DNA of 64,000 nt, from positions 1,612,001-1,676,000 of the forward strand of contig NZ_CP023067.1 in NCBI RefSeq assembly GCF_002288525.1. The letters run 5' to 3'. Source of the stretch: Sinorhizobium sojae CCBAU 05684. GTDB taxonomy: Bacteria > Pseudomonadota > Alphaproteobacteria > Rhizobiales > Rhizobiaceae. Positions 28,530-38,675 of this stretch are shown here, one piece after another. Position 1 is the stretch's first letter. Each line of letters opens with the position of its first letter. The position numbers and the translations under genes were made by a program. Under the pieces are notes generated by a model, which saw only the letters and a list, made by a program, of their open reading frames with translations, searched no databases and was not told the origin of the DNA.

Positions 28530-29459
28530 ATGACGAAGCCTTCCACCCCGTCCCTCCCGATGAAATTCTCCGACGAAGTCGCGACCGCGAAAGCGCGCGG
28601 GGCGCCAATCGTCGCGCTGGAATCGACAATCATCACCCACGGCATGCCCTATCCGGGCAACCTCGACATGGCGCGCAGCGTCGAGTCGATCATTCGCGAA
28701 CAGGGGGCGGTGCCTGCGACAATTGCGGTGATCCACGGCGTGCTCCATATCGGTCTCGACGACACGAAGCTGGAAGCGCTTGCAAAGACGCAAGGGGCCA
28801 TGAAGCTTTCGCGCGCCGACCTCGCCTTCGCGATCGCCGAGCGCCGCACCGGAGCCACCACGGTTGCCGCGACGATGATCGCCGCGGCCCGCGCCGGCAT
28901 CGGCGTTTTCGCGACCGGCGGCATCGGCGGCGTTCACCGGGGCGCGGAACTGAGTTTCGATATATCCGCGGACCTAGACGAACTCGCGCGCACCAGCGTG
29001 GTCGTCGTCTGTGCCGGCGCCAAGGCGATTCTCGATATCCCGAAGACGCTCGAGGTGCTCGAGACCCGAGGCGTGCCGGTCGTCACCTATGACAGCGAAA
29101 CCTTCCCCGCCTTCTGGTCGCGCGACTCCGGCCTCAGAAGCCCGTTGATGCTGAACAGCCCCGCGGCAATCGCCAATTTCCAGCGCATGCGCGAGCAACT
29201 CGGCGTTGACGGCGGAATGCTCGTCGCCAATCCGGTGCCGGAGGAAAGCGAGATTGCGCGTGAAGAGATGGAAATCTATATCACCCGCGCGCTGGACAAC
29301 GCCGCAAGCGACGGCGTTTCCGGCAAGGCTGTGACGCCCTACCTGCTCGACAACCTCTTTCACATGACGGAGGGTCGCAGCCTCGAAACCAATATCGCGC
29401 TCGTCGAAAACAATGCTCGCCTCGCCGCCGAGATCGCCGTCGCGCTGGCCGCGAAATAA
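28530..29459 (+). CDS. psuG: Pseudouridine-5'-phosphate glycosidase
   Basis: About 309 residues, the same size as characterised PsuG. Family blocks include VALESTIITHGMPYP near residue 23, RADLAFAIAERRTGATTVAA, and VYDSETFPAFW-type VTYDSETFPAFWSRDSG. It cleaves pseudouridine monophosphate reversibly to uracil and ribose-5-phosphate. The ATG at 28530 begins MTKPSTPSLPMKFSDEV; an ATG at 28443 that overlaps the kinase stop by four bases would add 29 unconserved residues. Confidence 0.92.
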   Translation: MTKPSTPSLPMKFSDEVATAKARGAPIVALESTIITHGMPYPGNLDMARSVESIIREQGAVPATIAVIHGVLHIGLDDTKLEALAKTQGAMKLSRADLAFAIAERRTGATTVAATMIAAARAGIGVFATGGIGGVHRGAELSFDISADLDELARTSVVVVCAGAKAILDIPKTLEVLETRGVPVVTYDSETFPAFWSRDSGLRSPLMLNSPAAIANFQRMREQLGVDGGMLVANPVPEESEIAREEMEIYITRALDNAASDGVSGKAVTPYLLDNLFHMTEGRSLETNIALVENNARLAAEIAVALAAK

Positions 29460-29634
29460 TTGCAAGCCGCGCCACCGGACGTCTCTCAAGTCGACCTGAT
29501 TTGGGGCATCGCCCGTGACATTCGCAGGGTAACGCCCGCTCGCAACGCATTCGACCGATGACGCCATTCCGTTCTTCTAAAGATGGAAATGACGACGAAC
29601 ATCGAGGAATACTTCTAGGAGGCTCATGTGAGAC

Positions 29635-29666
29635 AGGACCGGCCGGTTTGAATCCCGGCCGGTCCT
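29635..29666. terminator. Long hairpin between psuG and the metallo-hydrolase gene
   Basis: A perfect 12-bp stem AGGACCGGCCGG / CCGGCCGGTCCT with an eight-base loop stands between converging genes, 13 bases from the stop of the minus-strand gene. No U-tract follows on either strand, so it may act as an mRNA 3' end or be Rho-assisted. Confidence 0.6.
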
Positions 29667-29679
29667 ATGATTCCTTGGC

Positions 29680-30570
29680 TCAGCCCCACTTCATCTCGCC
29701 TTTGGCTACCTTGGCGCCGATTTCGAGGGCAACATCCAGACCGGCATCCGGATAGCGCTTCTTCATTGCCGCGATGAGTTCGCTGCTATCCTTGGCCTTC
29801 GCGAACTCCTCTTCATAGGCGACAAGATAATCACGCGTGAAACTGACCCCGGAGAAATCGGTCGGCCATTCCGGTTTCATGTGGCCGGGCACGACAATCT
29901 TCGGATTGCGCGCGGCGATACCGTCCAAAGCGCGGATCCAGGCGGCACGATCCTCCGGTTTTGGGACGTCGGCGATCCAGGGGTGCAGACCACCATAAAC
30001 CAGGACGCCGCCAAAAACCGCTTCGAGCGAGGGAACCCAGTGGTAGCGGCGATCATGCATGTCTTCGATGGTGACGATTTCCACCGTCTTGCCGTCGACC
30101 GTAAGCGATGCCACGTCGGACGGTTCCGGCATCACGACTTCGTCGACCGACTGCGGACCATTATCGCCAAGCTGCGGCCCCCAGACCTCGATCTTTCCCG
30201 CAACATTTTCCTCGATAGCGGCGACCGTATCGGGCGCTGCAATCACACGCGCATCCGGAAAAGCGGCTTTCACCGGGGCGAGACTGAAATAGTAGTCGGG
30301 ATCGTTGACGCTGACATAAACGGTTGTGAGCGTCAGGCCGGTCGCCTTGATCGCATCGGCGACAGCTCTGCCGTCCGAAAGCGTAAAGCCGCCGTCAATG
30401 AGAACGGCCTCGGTGGCACCTTTGACGAGCACGGGCGCACGGAAGAAGCCGCTGTCATTGGTCGGGAAATACTCCCACGACAGCGATGACTGTGCGAAGG
30501 CGGGCGGCGAGACGATCGTGGCGGCTCCGGCGGCCAGCGACGTTTTCATAATTTCCCTTCTCGTATACAT
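29680..30570 (-). CDS. Exported metallo-beta-lactamase-fold protein with degenerate metal site
   Basis: A 296-residue protein with an N-terminal twin-arginine-like signal (TRREIMKTSLAAGAATIV, Ala-rich, probable cleavage after AFAQ near residue 27). The fold is suggested by AVLIDGGFTLSDGRAVADAI and VYVSVNDPDYYFSLAP, where the usual HxHxDH is replaced; only the later VVPGHMKPEW keeps a recognisable ligand histidine. It may therefore be non-hydrolytic or use another metal arrangement. The start has an AGGAG site at seven bases. It is last in a minus-strand series with the MoaF-like and DsbA genes (38-base gap). Confidence 0.72.
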   Translation of the reverse strand: MYTRREIMKTSLAAGAATIVSPPAFAQSSLSWEYFPTNDSGFFRAPVLVKGATEAVLIDGGFTLSDGRAVADAIKATGLTLTTVYVSVNDPDYYFSLAPVKAAFPDARVIAAPDTVAAIEENVAGKIEVWGPQLGDNGPQSVDEVVMPEPSDVASLTVDGKTVEIVTIEDMHDRRYHWVPSLEAVFGGVLVYGGLHPWIADVPKPEDRAAWIRALDGIAARNPKIVVPGHMKPEWPTDFSGVSFTRDYLVAYEEEFAKAKDSSELIAAMKKRYPDAGLDVALEIGAKVAKGEMKWG

Positions 30571-30608
30571 GGAATGCTCCTGGTTTCGGGGTTGATGTGG
30601 AAAGGAAC

Positions 30609-30932
30609 TCAGTCCAGACGCGTCCAGCTCCCGGTGAGGGTGAGGAACTTGTGGTCCGGAAGCGTAATGGCGGCGTGGACGGTGTCGTTCTCGAAATCCT
30701 CGACATGGGCGACGGTGACGCCGTCGGCCTCCTGCCAGGTCACCATGAAAACGCCCGGGCGGATGTAGGTCGCCTTATAGGTTTCGGTCGTGGCGGCGGC
30801 CTCGAAATCCTCGGCGGCGAAAGGCGCCCAGCGCAGCGTCTTGCCATCCGCGTCGAAAGCGACGCGAAAGACGGGGTCGCCGTAATCCGCCTTGAAGACA
30901 TGGCCGGTTGCGGGAAATGCGGTATCGGTCAC
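30609..30932 (-). CDS. Small MoaF-like (calycin-type) protein
   Basis: About 107 residues. The pattern of alternating strands (FKADYGDPVFRVAFDADGKT, ATYIRPGVFMVTWQEADGVT, HVEDFENDTVHAAI) resembles the MoaF C-terminal domain and related small beta-barrel proteins. The function of these is not settled; ligand binding is assumed. The GTG at 30932 is preceded by GAGGA on the minus strand; a TTG 36 bases upstream would overlap the DsbA gene. It lies between the metallo-hydrolase and DsbA genes with short gaps, so it is probably in one operon. Confidence 0.6.
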   Translation of the reverse strand: MTDTAFPATGHVFKADYGDPVFRVAFDADGKTLRWAPFAAEDFEAAATTETYKATYIRPGVFMVTWQEADGVTVAHVEDFENDTVHAAITLPDHKFLTLTGSWTRLD

Positions 30933-30964
30933 GGGTTTTCCTCGTTCGTTGCTGTTTAGCGATG

Positions 30965-31609
30965 TCAAGCCGCGCGCAGACCAGCGATCAACTCGTCAGC
31001 GCTGCCATAGAGCGCGGCCGAATTGACGAGGCGGACGTCCTGCCCTTGCCCGGCGACAAGGGCCGGGACGCCGCGGGCGCCGAAACGGCGCATCTCGGCC
31101 TGTCCGGCATCGATGCGGGTGCGGTTGGCAGAGAGCAGCTCTTCATCGGGTGAGGCAAAGCGTGCCGCCGCATCATCGAGCGTCAGGGCGGAGAGGATGT
31201 CGGCAATGACGGCCGGATCGCCATTGTCGCGCCCCTCGACATAGCGGGCGCGCTGAATGGTTTTCAGGACCTCGAACTCCTTTTCGGGCGCTATCAGGCG
31301 TATGGCGGTCAGCGCCAACGTGGCGGGGCCGGAATCCACCTGGCCTGTTCCGCTTTCCAGCACATTCCTGCGATAGGCTTCACTGAAGACCTGGCCGGTG
31401 AGCTTCGCGATGCGCTGGTCGGCCTCCCATGCATGCGCCGCGAATCCCGCGTTCATCGGAAACGCGCCGGCGCCCGCGAACAGCCCGGTCGGGATGATCG
31501 TGACGGCAAAGCCGTCCTCTTGAAGGAGTCTTTCCAGCGCCGGCGAAGCACCGTAGCACCAGCCGCAGAGCGGGTCGAAGAGATAGGTCAGATGAATTGT
31601 CTCGGTCAC
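30965..31609 (-). CDS. DsbA-family thioredoxin-fold oxidoreductase
   Basis: About 214 residues. The active-site motif is DPLCGWCYG (CGWC, about residues 12-15), followed by a helical insertion typical of DsbA/FrnE-like proteins, and VPALVAGQGQDVRL near the C-terminus contains the cis-proline. No signal peptide is seen if translation starts at the GTG at 31609 (VTETIHLTYLF), so it would act in the cytoplasm like FrnE or HCCA isomerase relatives. A start 54 bases upstream (MGCPQCGG) would add another CxxC; the ribosome-binding sites do not decide. Confidence 0.78.
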   Translation of the reverse strand: MTETIHLTYLFDPLCGWCYGASPALERLLQEDGFAVTIIPTGLFAGAGAFPMNAGFAAHAWEADQRIAKLTGQVFSEAYRRNVLESGTGQVDSGPATLALTAIRLIAPEKEFEVLKTIQRARYVEGRDNGDPAVIADILSALTLDDAAARFASPDEELLSANRTRIDAGQAEMRRFGARGVPALVAGQGQDVRLVNSAALYGSADELIAGLRAA

Positions 31610-31698
31610 GACGTTCACTTTCAGGTTGCGCTTCGGCGGGCCTCCGCATTGGGGACAGCCCATGGATCGGAACGGCGGTTGCCGCCAATTGTGGTTGT

Positions 31699-32310
31699 TC
31701 AGTATCCGGCGGTGAAACGCTGGCGTGGATGCTGCGGGTTCTCGACCTCGTCCACCATGGCAATGGCGTAATCCTCGAAGGAAATGCTGCTGCCGTCGTT
31801 GGTGGTCAGCAACTCGTCCTTGCCTAGGCGGAATTTCCCTGTCCGCTCCCCGGGGACGAACATCGCCGAGGGCGACAGGAAGGTCCAGTCGAGGTCGTCG
31901 ATCGTGCGCAGGTAAGCGAGCGTTTCGGCGCCGTTGGTCGCCTCTTCCTTATAGGCCGCAGGAAAGTCCGGTTGCTCGAGCAGGCGCTTGCCGGGGGCAA
32001 CCTCGAGGCTGGCGGCGCCGCCGACCAGCAGATAGCGTTTGACGCCGGCCTTGCGCAGCGCGTCGGTGATGATTGAGAAATCGGTGCCGGTAAAGCGGGT
32101 CGAGCTGATCACGGCATCGTGCCCCCGGACCAGGTCCGCCAGGCAGTGCACGTCCTGGGCATCGCCCGCGACCGCCGTCACTCCGGGAAACGCGGCGATC
32201 TTTTCGGGGTTGCGCGCAATAGCCGTGACCTGATGTCCGCGATCGGACAGTTCCTTGAGAAGGCGCGAGCCAACATTGCCGGATGCGCCGATAAGCGCGA
32301 TATGTGCCAT
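31699..32310 (-). CDS. NAD(P)-binding oxidoreductase, NmrA/SDR-like
   Basis: About 203 residues. It begins MAHIALIGASGNVGSRLLKE, an atypical SDR dinucleotide-binding motif GASGNVG, followed by GHQVTAIARNPEK. No YxxxK triad is obvious, as in NmrA-like proteins and flavin/quinone-type reductases of this size. The ATG at 32310 lies seven bases after GAGGGG; an ATG six bases upstream is too close to that site. It diverges from an HxlR regulator, a frequent arrangement in which the regulator controls the reductase. Confidence 0.8.
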   Translation of the reverse strand: MAHIALIGASGNVGSRLLKELSDRGHQVTAIARNPEKIAAFPGVTAVAGDAQDVHCLADLVRGHDAVISSTRFTGTDFSIITDALRKAGVKRYLLVGGAASLEVAPGKRLLEQPDFPAAYKEEATNGAETLAYLRTIDDLDWTFLSPSAMFVPGERTGKFRLGKDELLTTNDGSSISFEDYAIAMVDEVENPQHPRQRFTAGY

Positions 32311-32334
32311 ATCCATTCCCCTCGGTTTGAGATC

Positions 32335-32346
32335 GTGATCAGGTCA
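32335..32346. promoter_or_regulatory. 12-bp direct repeat, copy A (candidate HxlR site)
   Basis: GTGATCAGGTCA, identical to the copy at 32414-32425, lies 25 bases upstream of the oxidoreductase start. The TGATCA core is itself palindromic. Confidence 0.5.
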
Positions 32347-32413
32347 ATAAACTAGACCCCCGCGCCCGGCGACCTATGGTATCGGGATCGCCCTTGCAAG
32401 ACGTCATCGTCCG

Positions 32414-32425
32414 GTGATCAGGTCA
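32414..32425. promoter_or_regulatory. 12-bp direct repeat, copy B (candidate HxlR site)
   Basis: The second exact GTGATCAGGTCA, 79 bases from copy A and 38 bases upstream of the HxlR start. One copy thus sits in front of each divergent gene. Confidence 0.5.
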
Positions 32426-32462
32426 GCCCGGTGTGACCACGAGCGTCATGGAGCGCAGCAGA

Positions 32463-32849
32463 ATGAGCCACGGTAAACTGGTTTCCATTCCATTCGTGTT
32501 CGAACAACCTTGTCCGATCAGAGATGTTCTCGACAGGATCGGAGACCAATGGAGCCTGCTCCTCCTCGAAGTGCTCGAGCATGGAACCATGCGTTTCAGC
32601 GAGATCGAGCGAGCGATTACCGACATCTCCAAGCAGATGCTCTCCAAAACGCTGAGGCGCCTGGAGGAGGACGGTTTCGTAAAGCGCACGCTCTATCCGG
32701 AGGTGCCGCCGCGCGTCGAATACGAGCTGACGGACCTCGGCCGCTCCTTCCTGACGCCGATGAAGACTCTCATTGCCTGGGCGAACGAGAACCATCAGGC
32801 AATCTGCGAGGCCCGTAGCGAATATGGTGCAAAGAACGGTGGCCGGTGA
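32463..32849 (+). CDS. HxlR-family transcriptional regulator
   Basis: About 128 residues with a winged helix-turn-helix: IRDVLDRIGDQWSLLLLEVL, MRFSEIERAITDISKQMLSK and LRRLEEDGFVKRTLYP are the standard HxlR blocks. A conserved cysteine (FEQPCPI) sits just before the first helix, the position of the redox-sensing cysteine in YodB and related regulators that respond to quinones or diamide. The ATG at 32463 follows GGAG; a GTG 30 bases upstream is possible. It is divergent from the oxidoreductase operon and probably controls it. Confidence 0.87.
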   Translation: MSHGKLVSIPFVFEQPCPIRDVLDRIGDQWSLLLLEVLEHGTMRFSEIERAITDISKQMLSKTLRRLEEDGFVKRTLYPEVPPRVEYELTDLGRSFLTPMKTLIAWANENHQAICEARSEYGAKNGGR

Positions 32850-33588
32850 TCGGAGCGCCTTGCGGTTCCTCGGCGGCAGTCACGATAGATGGCTCAATCG
32901 GCCCACCCAAGACGTTGGTCCTGCGTGCTGCGGGCGGGCAATGAAGCGCCACGCCAGATGCTGCGCTGTCAGTTGAGGCACCTCATGCCCCGCCGTTCAC
33001 CACCCGGTTGCGAGCCTGGCGGCGACGCCAATCGACAGCGCGTTTACCCTTGATCCGCCTCGCTCTGGGGACCGGCCACCCAGTCGCGGTCTGCGCTAAA
33101 GGCCGGAACGCGAAGCTACTATCCACTTAGTCTTTTCGCCTGCTCGATGGTATACTTGCGGGCCTTGGCAGTATCGCGGCGGCGTCGGCAAGAACCCGGG
33201 CGCAGTCGCAGGCCTGCCGACAATGGCTGAGTTGCAGTTCCGACATGCTGAATATCGAAGAAATCCCGATTTCAGAACCGGGATGCCACACCAATGTCGC
33301 ATTTGCTCGCAGCGCCGTCGCGTGGACGACGACACCCGACGGCACAAATTCTTACCTAGATCTGAGCAAACGACATGAAGAGACGCGGACTGCGCGTCCT
33401 CACGAGCAGGAAATCCGGCGCTTGAATTCCGGACCCGCGCAGCGGCTTTTGCGCATCATCTTCCGGACTGCAATGTAAAGACTGCTGGCGCGTGGGTTGG
33501 CTGACACGCGGGTAAAAGTCGCAACGGCATTTCAACACGAGAGAAAGGAGAAAAAGAGGTCAACCGGAAAACCAAAACTGGAGGGGAA
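32850..33588. other. Long intergenic region, 739 bases
   Basis: No intact gene was recognised. On the minus strand between about 33345 and 33119 two frames join plausibly: MSELQLSHCRQACDCARVLA, then after a shift ARKYTIEQAKRLSG and a stop. This may be a frameshifted small gene. The last 100 bases, AT-richer and ending in GGAGGGG, are the promoter and ribosome-binding region of the UspA gene. Confidence 0.4.
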
Positions 33589-34005
33589 ATGTACACGAAA
33601 ATAATGGTTCCCGTCGATCTGGCGCACGTCGAAAAGCTACAACGTGCACTTGATACGGCGGCAAATCTGTCAAAGCTCTACAATGCTCCCGTTGCTTACG
33701 TGGGCGTCACGGCCGCAGCGCCCGGTCCACTCGGGCACAACGCTGCGGAATATGCCGCGAGGCTGGAGGCTTTCGCGAAGGACCAGGGTGCCCGACACGG
33801 CATCTCAACCCAATCGAAGTCGGTTGTCAGTCACGACCCTGCAGTGGATCTCAGCGATGCGCTGGTCGAGGCGGTCAAGACAACGGGAAGTGATCTCGTC
33901 GTCATGGCGACGCACATTCCCAATGTTGTCGATCATATCTGGCCCTCCAATGGAGGCCGCCTGGCAACCCACACAAATGCCTCCGTATTCCTGGTTCGCA
34001 GCTGA
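33589..34005 (+). CDS. Universal stress protein, UspA family
   Basis: A 138-residue single-domain Usp. The strand MYTKIMVPVDLAH begins the fold, and the C-terminal VVMATHIPNVVDHIWPSNGG followed by RLATHTNASVFLVRS corresponds to the G-2x-G-9x-G(S/T) nucleotide loop, here partly altered. A strong GGAGGGG site precedes the ATG. It is 58 bases upstream of a BCCT carrier on the same strand, an arrangement also seen with Usp proteins that regulate osmolyte transporters. Confidence 0.87.
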   Translation: MYTKIMVPVDLAHVEKLQRALDTAANLSKLYNAPVAYVGVTAAAPGPLGHNAAEYAARLEAFAKDQGARHGISTQSKSVVSHDPAVDLSDALVEAVKTTGSDLVVMATHIPNVVDHIWPSNGGRLATHTNASVFLVRS

Positions 34006-34063
34006 ACGATCAGCACCGGACCAGCCACGACAAATCGCGGCAACAATTTGAGGAGCATACTCC

Positions 34064-35677
<1,614 letters not shown>

Positions 35678-35678
35678 T

Positions 35679-35780
35679 CTAGCGCGCCGTCCCGAAAAAC
35701 GGATCCGATTTTCGGGACGCGCGATGCGCAGATTCGAGGAGTTGCAGCGCCGTGCGTCCTGAAGGATGCACAGCGCTGTA
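35679..35780. repeat. Mosaic intergenic repeat, copy 6
   Basis: CCCGAAAAACGGATCCGATT followed by TTCGGGACG, then GATGCGCAGATTCGAGGAG and GCAGCGCCGTGCGTCCTGAA. Both palindromic modules are present. It begins right after the BCCT stop codon. Confidence 0.75.
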
Positions 35781-35996
35781 AGCGCCGAAGACCACTCAAC
35801 GCCCCGCTGGACAGGCGGGGCGTTGACCGCTCTGGACTCCGCATTCGAGGGCACCACTGCAGCATTGCCCTCTCGACTCATCCTCGCCTCAAATCCGTGC
35901 ATCGAACGAAACGGGGCGGCAGGTGTGGGCCCACACAGGACGTTGCGAGTTCGCTCGAGAGGCAGAACTTGGTGGAACACGCCAGCGTCGCGCATG

Positions 35997-36078
35997 CTGC
36001 ATGTCTCCTCGACCCCATTAAGAGTCATGCAGCGCTTCAAAGCGCTGCAGCGATCTTTGATAGAACGCACGGCGCAGT
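35997..36078. repeat. Mosaic intergenic repeat, copy 7
   Basis: CTGCATGTCTCCTCGACCCC with AGAGTCATGCAG gives the ATGTCTCC-type module, followed by GCGCTTCAAAGCGCTGCAGC and GCACGGCGCAGTA. It is diverged. Confidence 0.6.
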
Positions 36079-36378
36079 AGGGCTTAACTAGGGCTTTGAA
36101 TGAGATTGCGTGCGCGCCCGGTCCGGATCGAAGTCATTTCGACGCGCCGACAATTTTGCGGGAACGAGAAGACAGAGCGGCAATGGGGAGAACATGTAAG
36201 CGCATACCGCTTTTTCTCCGCACGCCAATGCGCCGCCGCCATCGGTCCCGAATTCGATGGCGGCACTGACAAGTCGGCTGCGCTTGCTGCCTGTAGCGGG
36301 GCAAGCCATGGCGCGAAAGCGCCATGTCTCCATTCAGCGAGACGGCCTCCGGATGCGTGAGCTGCTATCGAAGAGCGC

Positions 36379-37413
36379 CTATGCGGCCGCAGCGAACTCG
36401 CGCAAACGCCGAGCCGGAGACCTCTTGCTGTGGCTGTTGCGATTTCTCGTATCCTGCGGTGAACAGCCATAGGTTTCGCGATAACACTTCGAGAAGTGCG
36501 AAGCCGATACAAAGCCGCAGGCGATGGCGACCTCCACGACTGGCATCGAGGTTTGAACCAGCAGGTGTTGGGCGCGTTCGAGACGAAGTTTGAGATAGTA
36601 GCGTGCCGGCGAGCAGCGCAATTCGTTGCGGAAGATCCGTTCGATCTGCCGGCGCGAGAGCCCCACGGATGCGGTGAGCTCGTCGATCTGCATCGGGTCG
36701 GCAAGACTTTGCTCCATTTTCTCCACGAGCATCATCACGGTTCGATCCTGCACCCCGACCCGTTGTGCGAAAGGCAGGCGCTGCCGGTCACCCGGCCCGC
36801 GCACGCGGTCCACCAGCGCGAGCTCGCATATGCTGCCGATGACCTCTTCGCCGACATCGCGCTGAATGATGTGGAGCATCATGTCGAAGGCGGCGGCGCC
36901 GCCGGCGCAAGTGAAGATGTTGCCATCGACTTCGTAGATTCCGGTGTTGACGTCGACACCGCGAAACGCCTCGACGAATCCGGGAATGCTCTCCCAGTGG
37001 AGCGCACATTTCTTCTCATTCAACAGGCCCGCTTTCGCGAGGATATGAGCACCGGTGCAAAGGCTCCCGATCGCCACACCCCGATGCCGGCATTCGCGCA
37101 GCCATGCCTCGGCTGCCCGGTGGGCGTGACGATGCACGTCCTTGCCGCCGCAGGCGATCGCCAGGGCAGGCCGCTGGTGGGTGACGAGACGCTGGCGTTC
37201 TTCCGCAATGGAGCTGTCGGAATCGAGAGTGAGGCCGCAGCTCGCGCGAACCTTCCCGCCGTCCGCCGTGGCCACGCGCCAGCTATAGGCCTCATGGCCA
37301 AGGGCGGCGTTGGCCATCCGCAAAGCCTCGATCGCCGAGGAGAACGCCATCATGGTGAATTCCGGCACCAGGTAAAAAACTACCAGACGCGGCTCAGCAC
37401 TTACCAGTCGCAT
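36379..37413 (-). CDS. GlxA/AraC-family regulator with DJ-1/PfpI-like domain
   Basis: A 344-residue regulator. The N-terminal half is a glutamine-amidotransferase-like (DJ-1/PfpI) domain containing IGSLCTGAHILAKAGLL, where the nucleophile-position cysteine is kept. The C-terminal half is an AraC helix-turn-helix pair: LTASVGLSRRQIERIFRNEL and VAIACGFVSASHFSKCYRET. GbdR, CdhR and ArgR of Pseudomonas, which control betaine, carnitine and arginine catabolism, belong to this family. The strong GGAGG site supports the ATG at 37413. It diverges from a second GlxA-type gene, 147 bases away. Confidence 0.88.
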   Translation of the reverse strand: MRLVSAEPRLVVFYLVPEFTMMAFSSAIEALRMANAALGHEAYSWRVATADGGKVRASCGLTLDSDSSIAEERQRLVTHQRPALAIACGGKDVHRHAHRAAEAWLRECRHRGVAIGSLCTGAHILAKAGLLNEKKCALHWESIPGFVEAFRGVDVNTGIYEVDGNIFTCAGGAAAFDMMLHIIQRDVGEEVIGSICELALVDRVRGPGDRQRLPFAQRVGVQDRTVMMLVEKMEQSLADPMQIDELTASVGLSRRQIERIFRNELRCSPARYYLKLRLERAQHLLVQTSMPVVEVAIACGFVSASHFSKCYRETYGCSPQDTRNRNSHSKRSPARRLREFAAAA

Positions 37414-37560
37414 GGAAGACCTCCTCTGATCCTCGGCGGAACAGCTCGCGCACTTGGCGGTCTGCCCGCTCCTCCCAAATGATCGACGAATATTGACCTG
37501 TCCTAAAAATCTGAAAAGAATGATTGCGTCATTTCGACAGTAAAAACGAGACATACACCG

Positions 37561-38607
37561 ATGGCGGCGAACAAGGTCTCCCCCATTTCCCAGCGCCGCT
37601 ACCAGCATTTGCGCCTGTCAGTTGGATTCGTGCTGCTGCGCCGGTTCACGCTTTGCGCCTTCGCCAACTTCGTGGATGTGTTGCGGCTTGCCGCCGATGA
37701 AGGGGACCGCAGCCGCCCGATCCAGTGCCGGTGGAGCGTCATCGCCGCTGATATGAGGCCGGTAAGCGCGAGTTGCGGCGTATCGATCCAGCCCCAGGAA
37801 CTGTTCGGCAATCCGAAGCGGTTCGATTATATCGTCGTGGTCGGCGGTCTTCTCGACGAGATCGACCGCAGCGACGACAGGATTGATGGATTTCTGCGTG
37901 AGGCCGCCGCGGCGGGCATTCCGCTGGTGGGCCTTTGTACCGGCACATTCATCCTCCACCGCGCCGGACTGATGGACGGCTATCGCTGCTGCGTAAGCTG
38001 GTTCCACCATCAAGACTTCCTCGCGCAGTTCGAGCGGATGAAGCCGGTGTCGGACCAGATATTCGTGGTCGACCGCGATCGTCTAACGTGTTCGGGCGGC
38101 ACCAGCACGGCGCATCTCGCAGCGTTCCTCGTCGACAGGCATATCGGCAAGGCGCAAGCGACGAAGAGCCTGAACATCATGATGATCAGCGGCGCGGAGG
38201 AAGGTGGAGCCCCGCAGCCGGGGCTCACGCTTGACTTCCGTACCAAGGACCTGCTCGTCCGGAAAGCGCTTCTGCTGATGCAGCAGAACCTGGATACGCC
38301 ACTATCCGTTGCGGAAATCGCGCGGCATCTTAATGTCGGCAAGCGCAGGCTTGAACGGCACTTCCGCGATGCGCTCGGAAGCTCGCCCCTGTCGGCCTTT
38401 ATCGAGATGCGGCTCTTACACGCCCGCCATCTGCTCGAGAACACGGACAAGTCCATCGCCTCGATTGCCGCGGAAAGCGGCTTCTGCGATTCCTCACATC
38501 TAAGCCGACTGTTCCGGCGCCGTTTCGACGGCACCCCGCAACAATTCCGTGCTTCTGCGGACCTATCTAAGGAGATGCAGGAGGCTGAAGCAATTCGTTC
38601 CAAGTAA
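37561..38607 (+). CDS. GlxA/AraC-family regulator, second copy
   Basis: A 348-residue regulator with the same architecture as its divergent neighbour but only distant sequence similarity. The DJ-1-like domain has LVGLCTGTFILHRAGLM, again with the nucleophile-position cysteine; the AraC domain has IARHLNVGKRRLERHFRDAL and IAAESGFCDSSHLSRLFRRR. It converges with the quaternary-amine ABC operon and may control it or the BCCT gene; binding sites were not identified. Confidence 0.87.
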   Translation: MAANKVSPISQRRYQHLRLSVGFVLLRRFTLCAFANFVDVLRLAADEGDRSRPIQCRWSVIAADMRPVSASCGVSIQPQELFGNPKRFDYIVVVGGLLDEIDRSDDRIDGFLREAAAAGIPLVGLCTGTFILHRAGLMDGYRCCVSWFHHQDFLAQFERMKPVSDQIFVVDRDRLTCSGGTSTAHLAAFLVDRHIGKAQATKSLNIMMISGAEEGGAPQPGLTLDFRTKDLLVRKALLLMQQNLDTPLSVAEIARHLNVGKRRLERHFRDALGSSPLSAFIEMRLLHARHLLENTDKSIASIAAESGFCDSSHLSRLFRRRFDGTPQQFRASADLSKEMQEAEAIRSK

Positions 38608-38619
38608 CTGAAGCATTAC

Positions 38620-38666
38620 TGGCGCCCGTACCAACCGGACAGGAATCCGGATTCTTCGGGCGCCAG
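38620..38666. terminator. Hairpin between convergent GlxA-type gene and ABC operon
   Basis: CTGGCGCCCG and CGGGCGCCAG form a perfect 10-bp stem around a 27-base loop that contains a second small TCCGGA element. It stands 12 bases after the regulator stop and 10 bases from the ABC ATPase stop, so it can serve both. No clear U-tract. Confidence 0.6.
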
Positions 38667-38675
38667 ATTACCGGC

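Larger units (their letters stand above)
35678..36378. other. Long intergenic region with two mosaic repeats
   Basis: A 701-base gap between the BCCT gene and a convergent GlxA regulator. Repeat copies 6 and 7 lie at 35679-35780 and 35997-36078. The segment 36088-36333 has an 81-codon minus-strand frame starting METWRFRAMA with no known domain; it may be a decayed or repeated sequence. No terminator could be picked. Confidence 0.4.
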
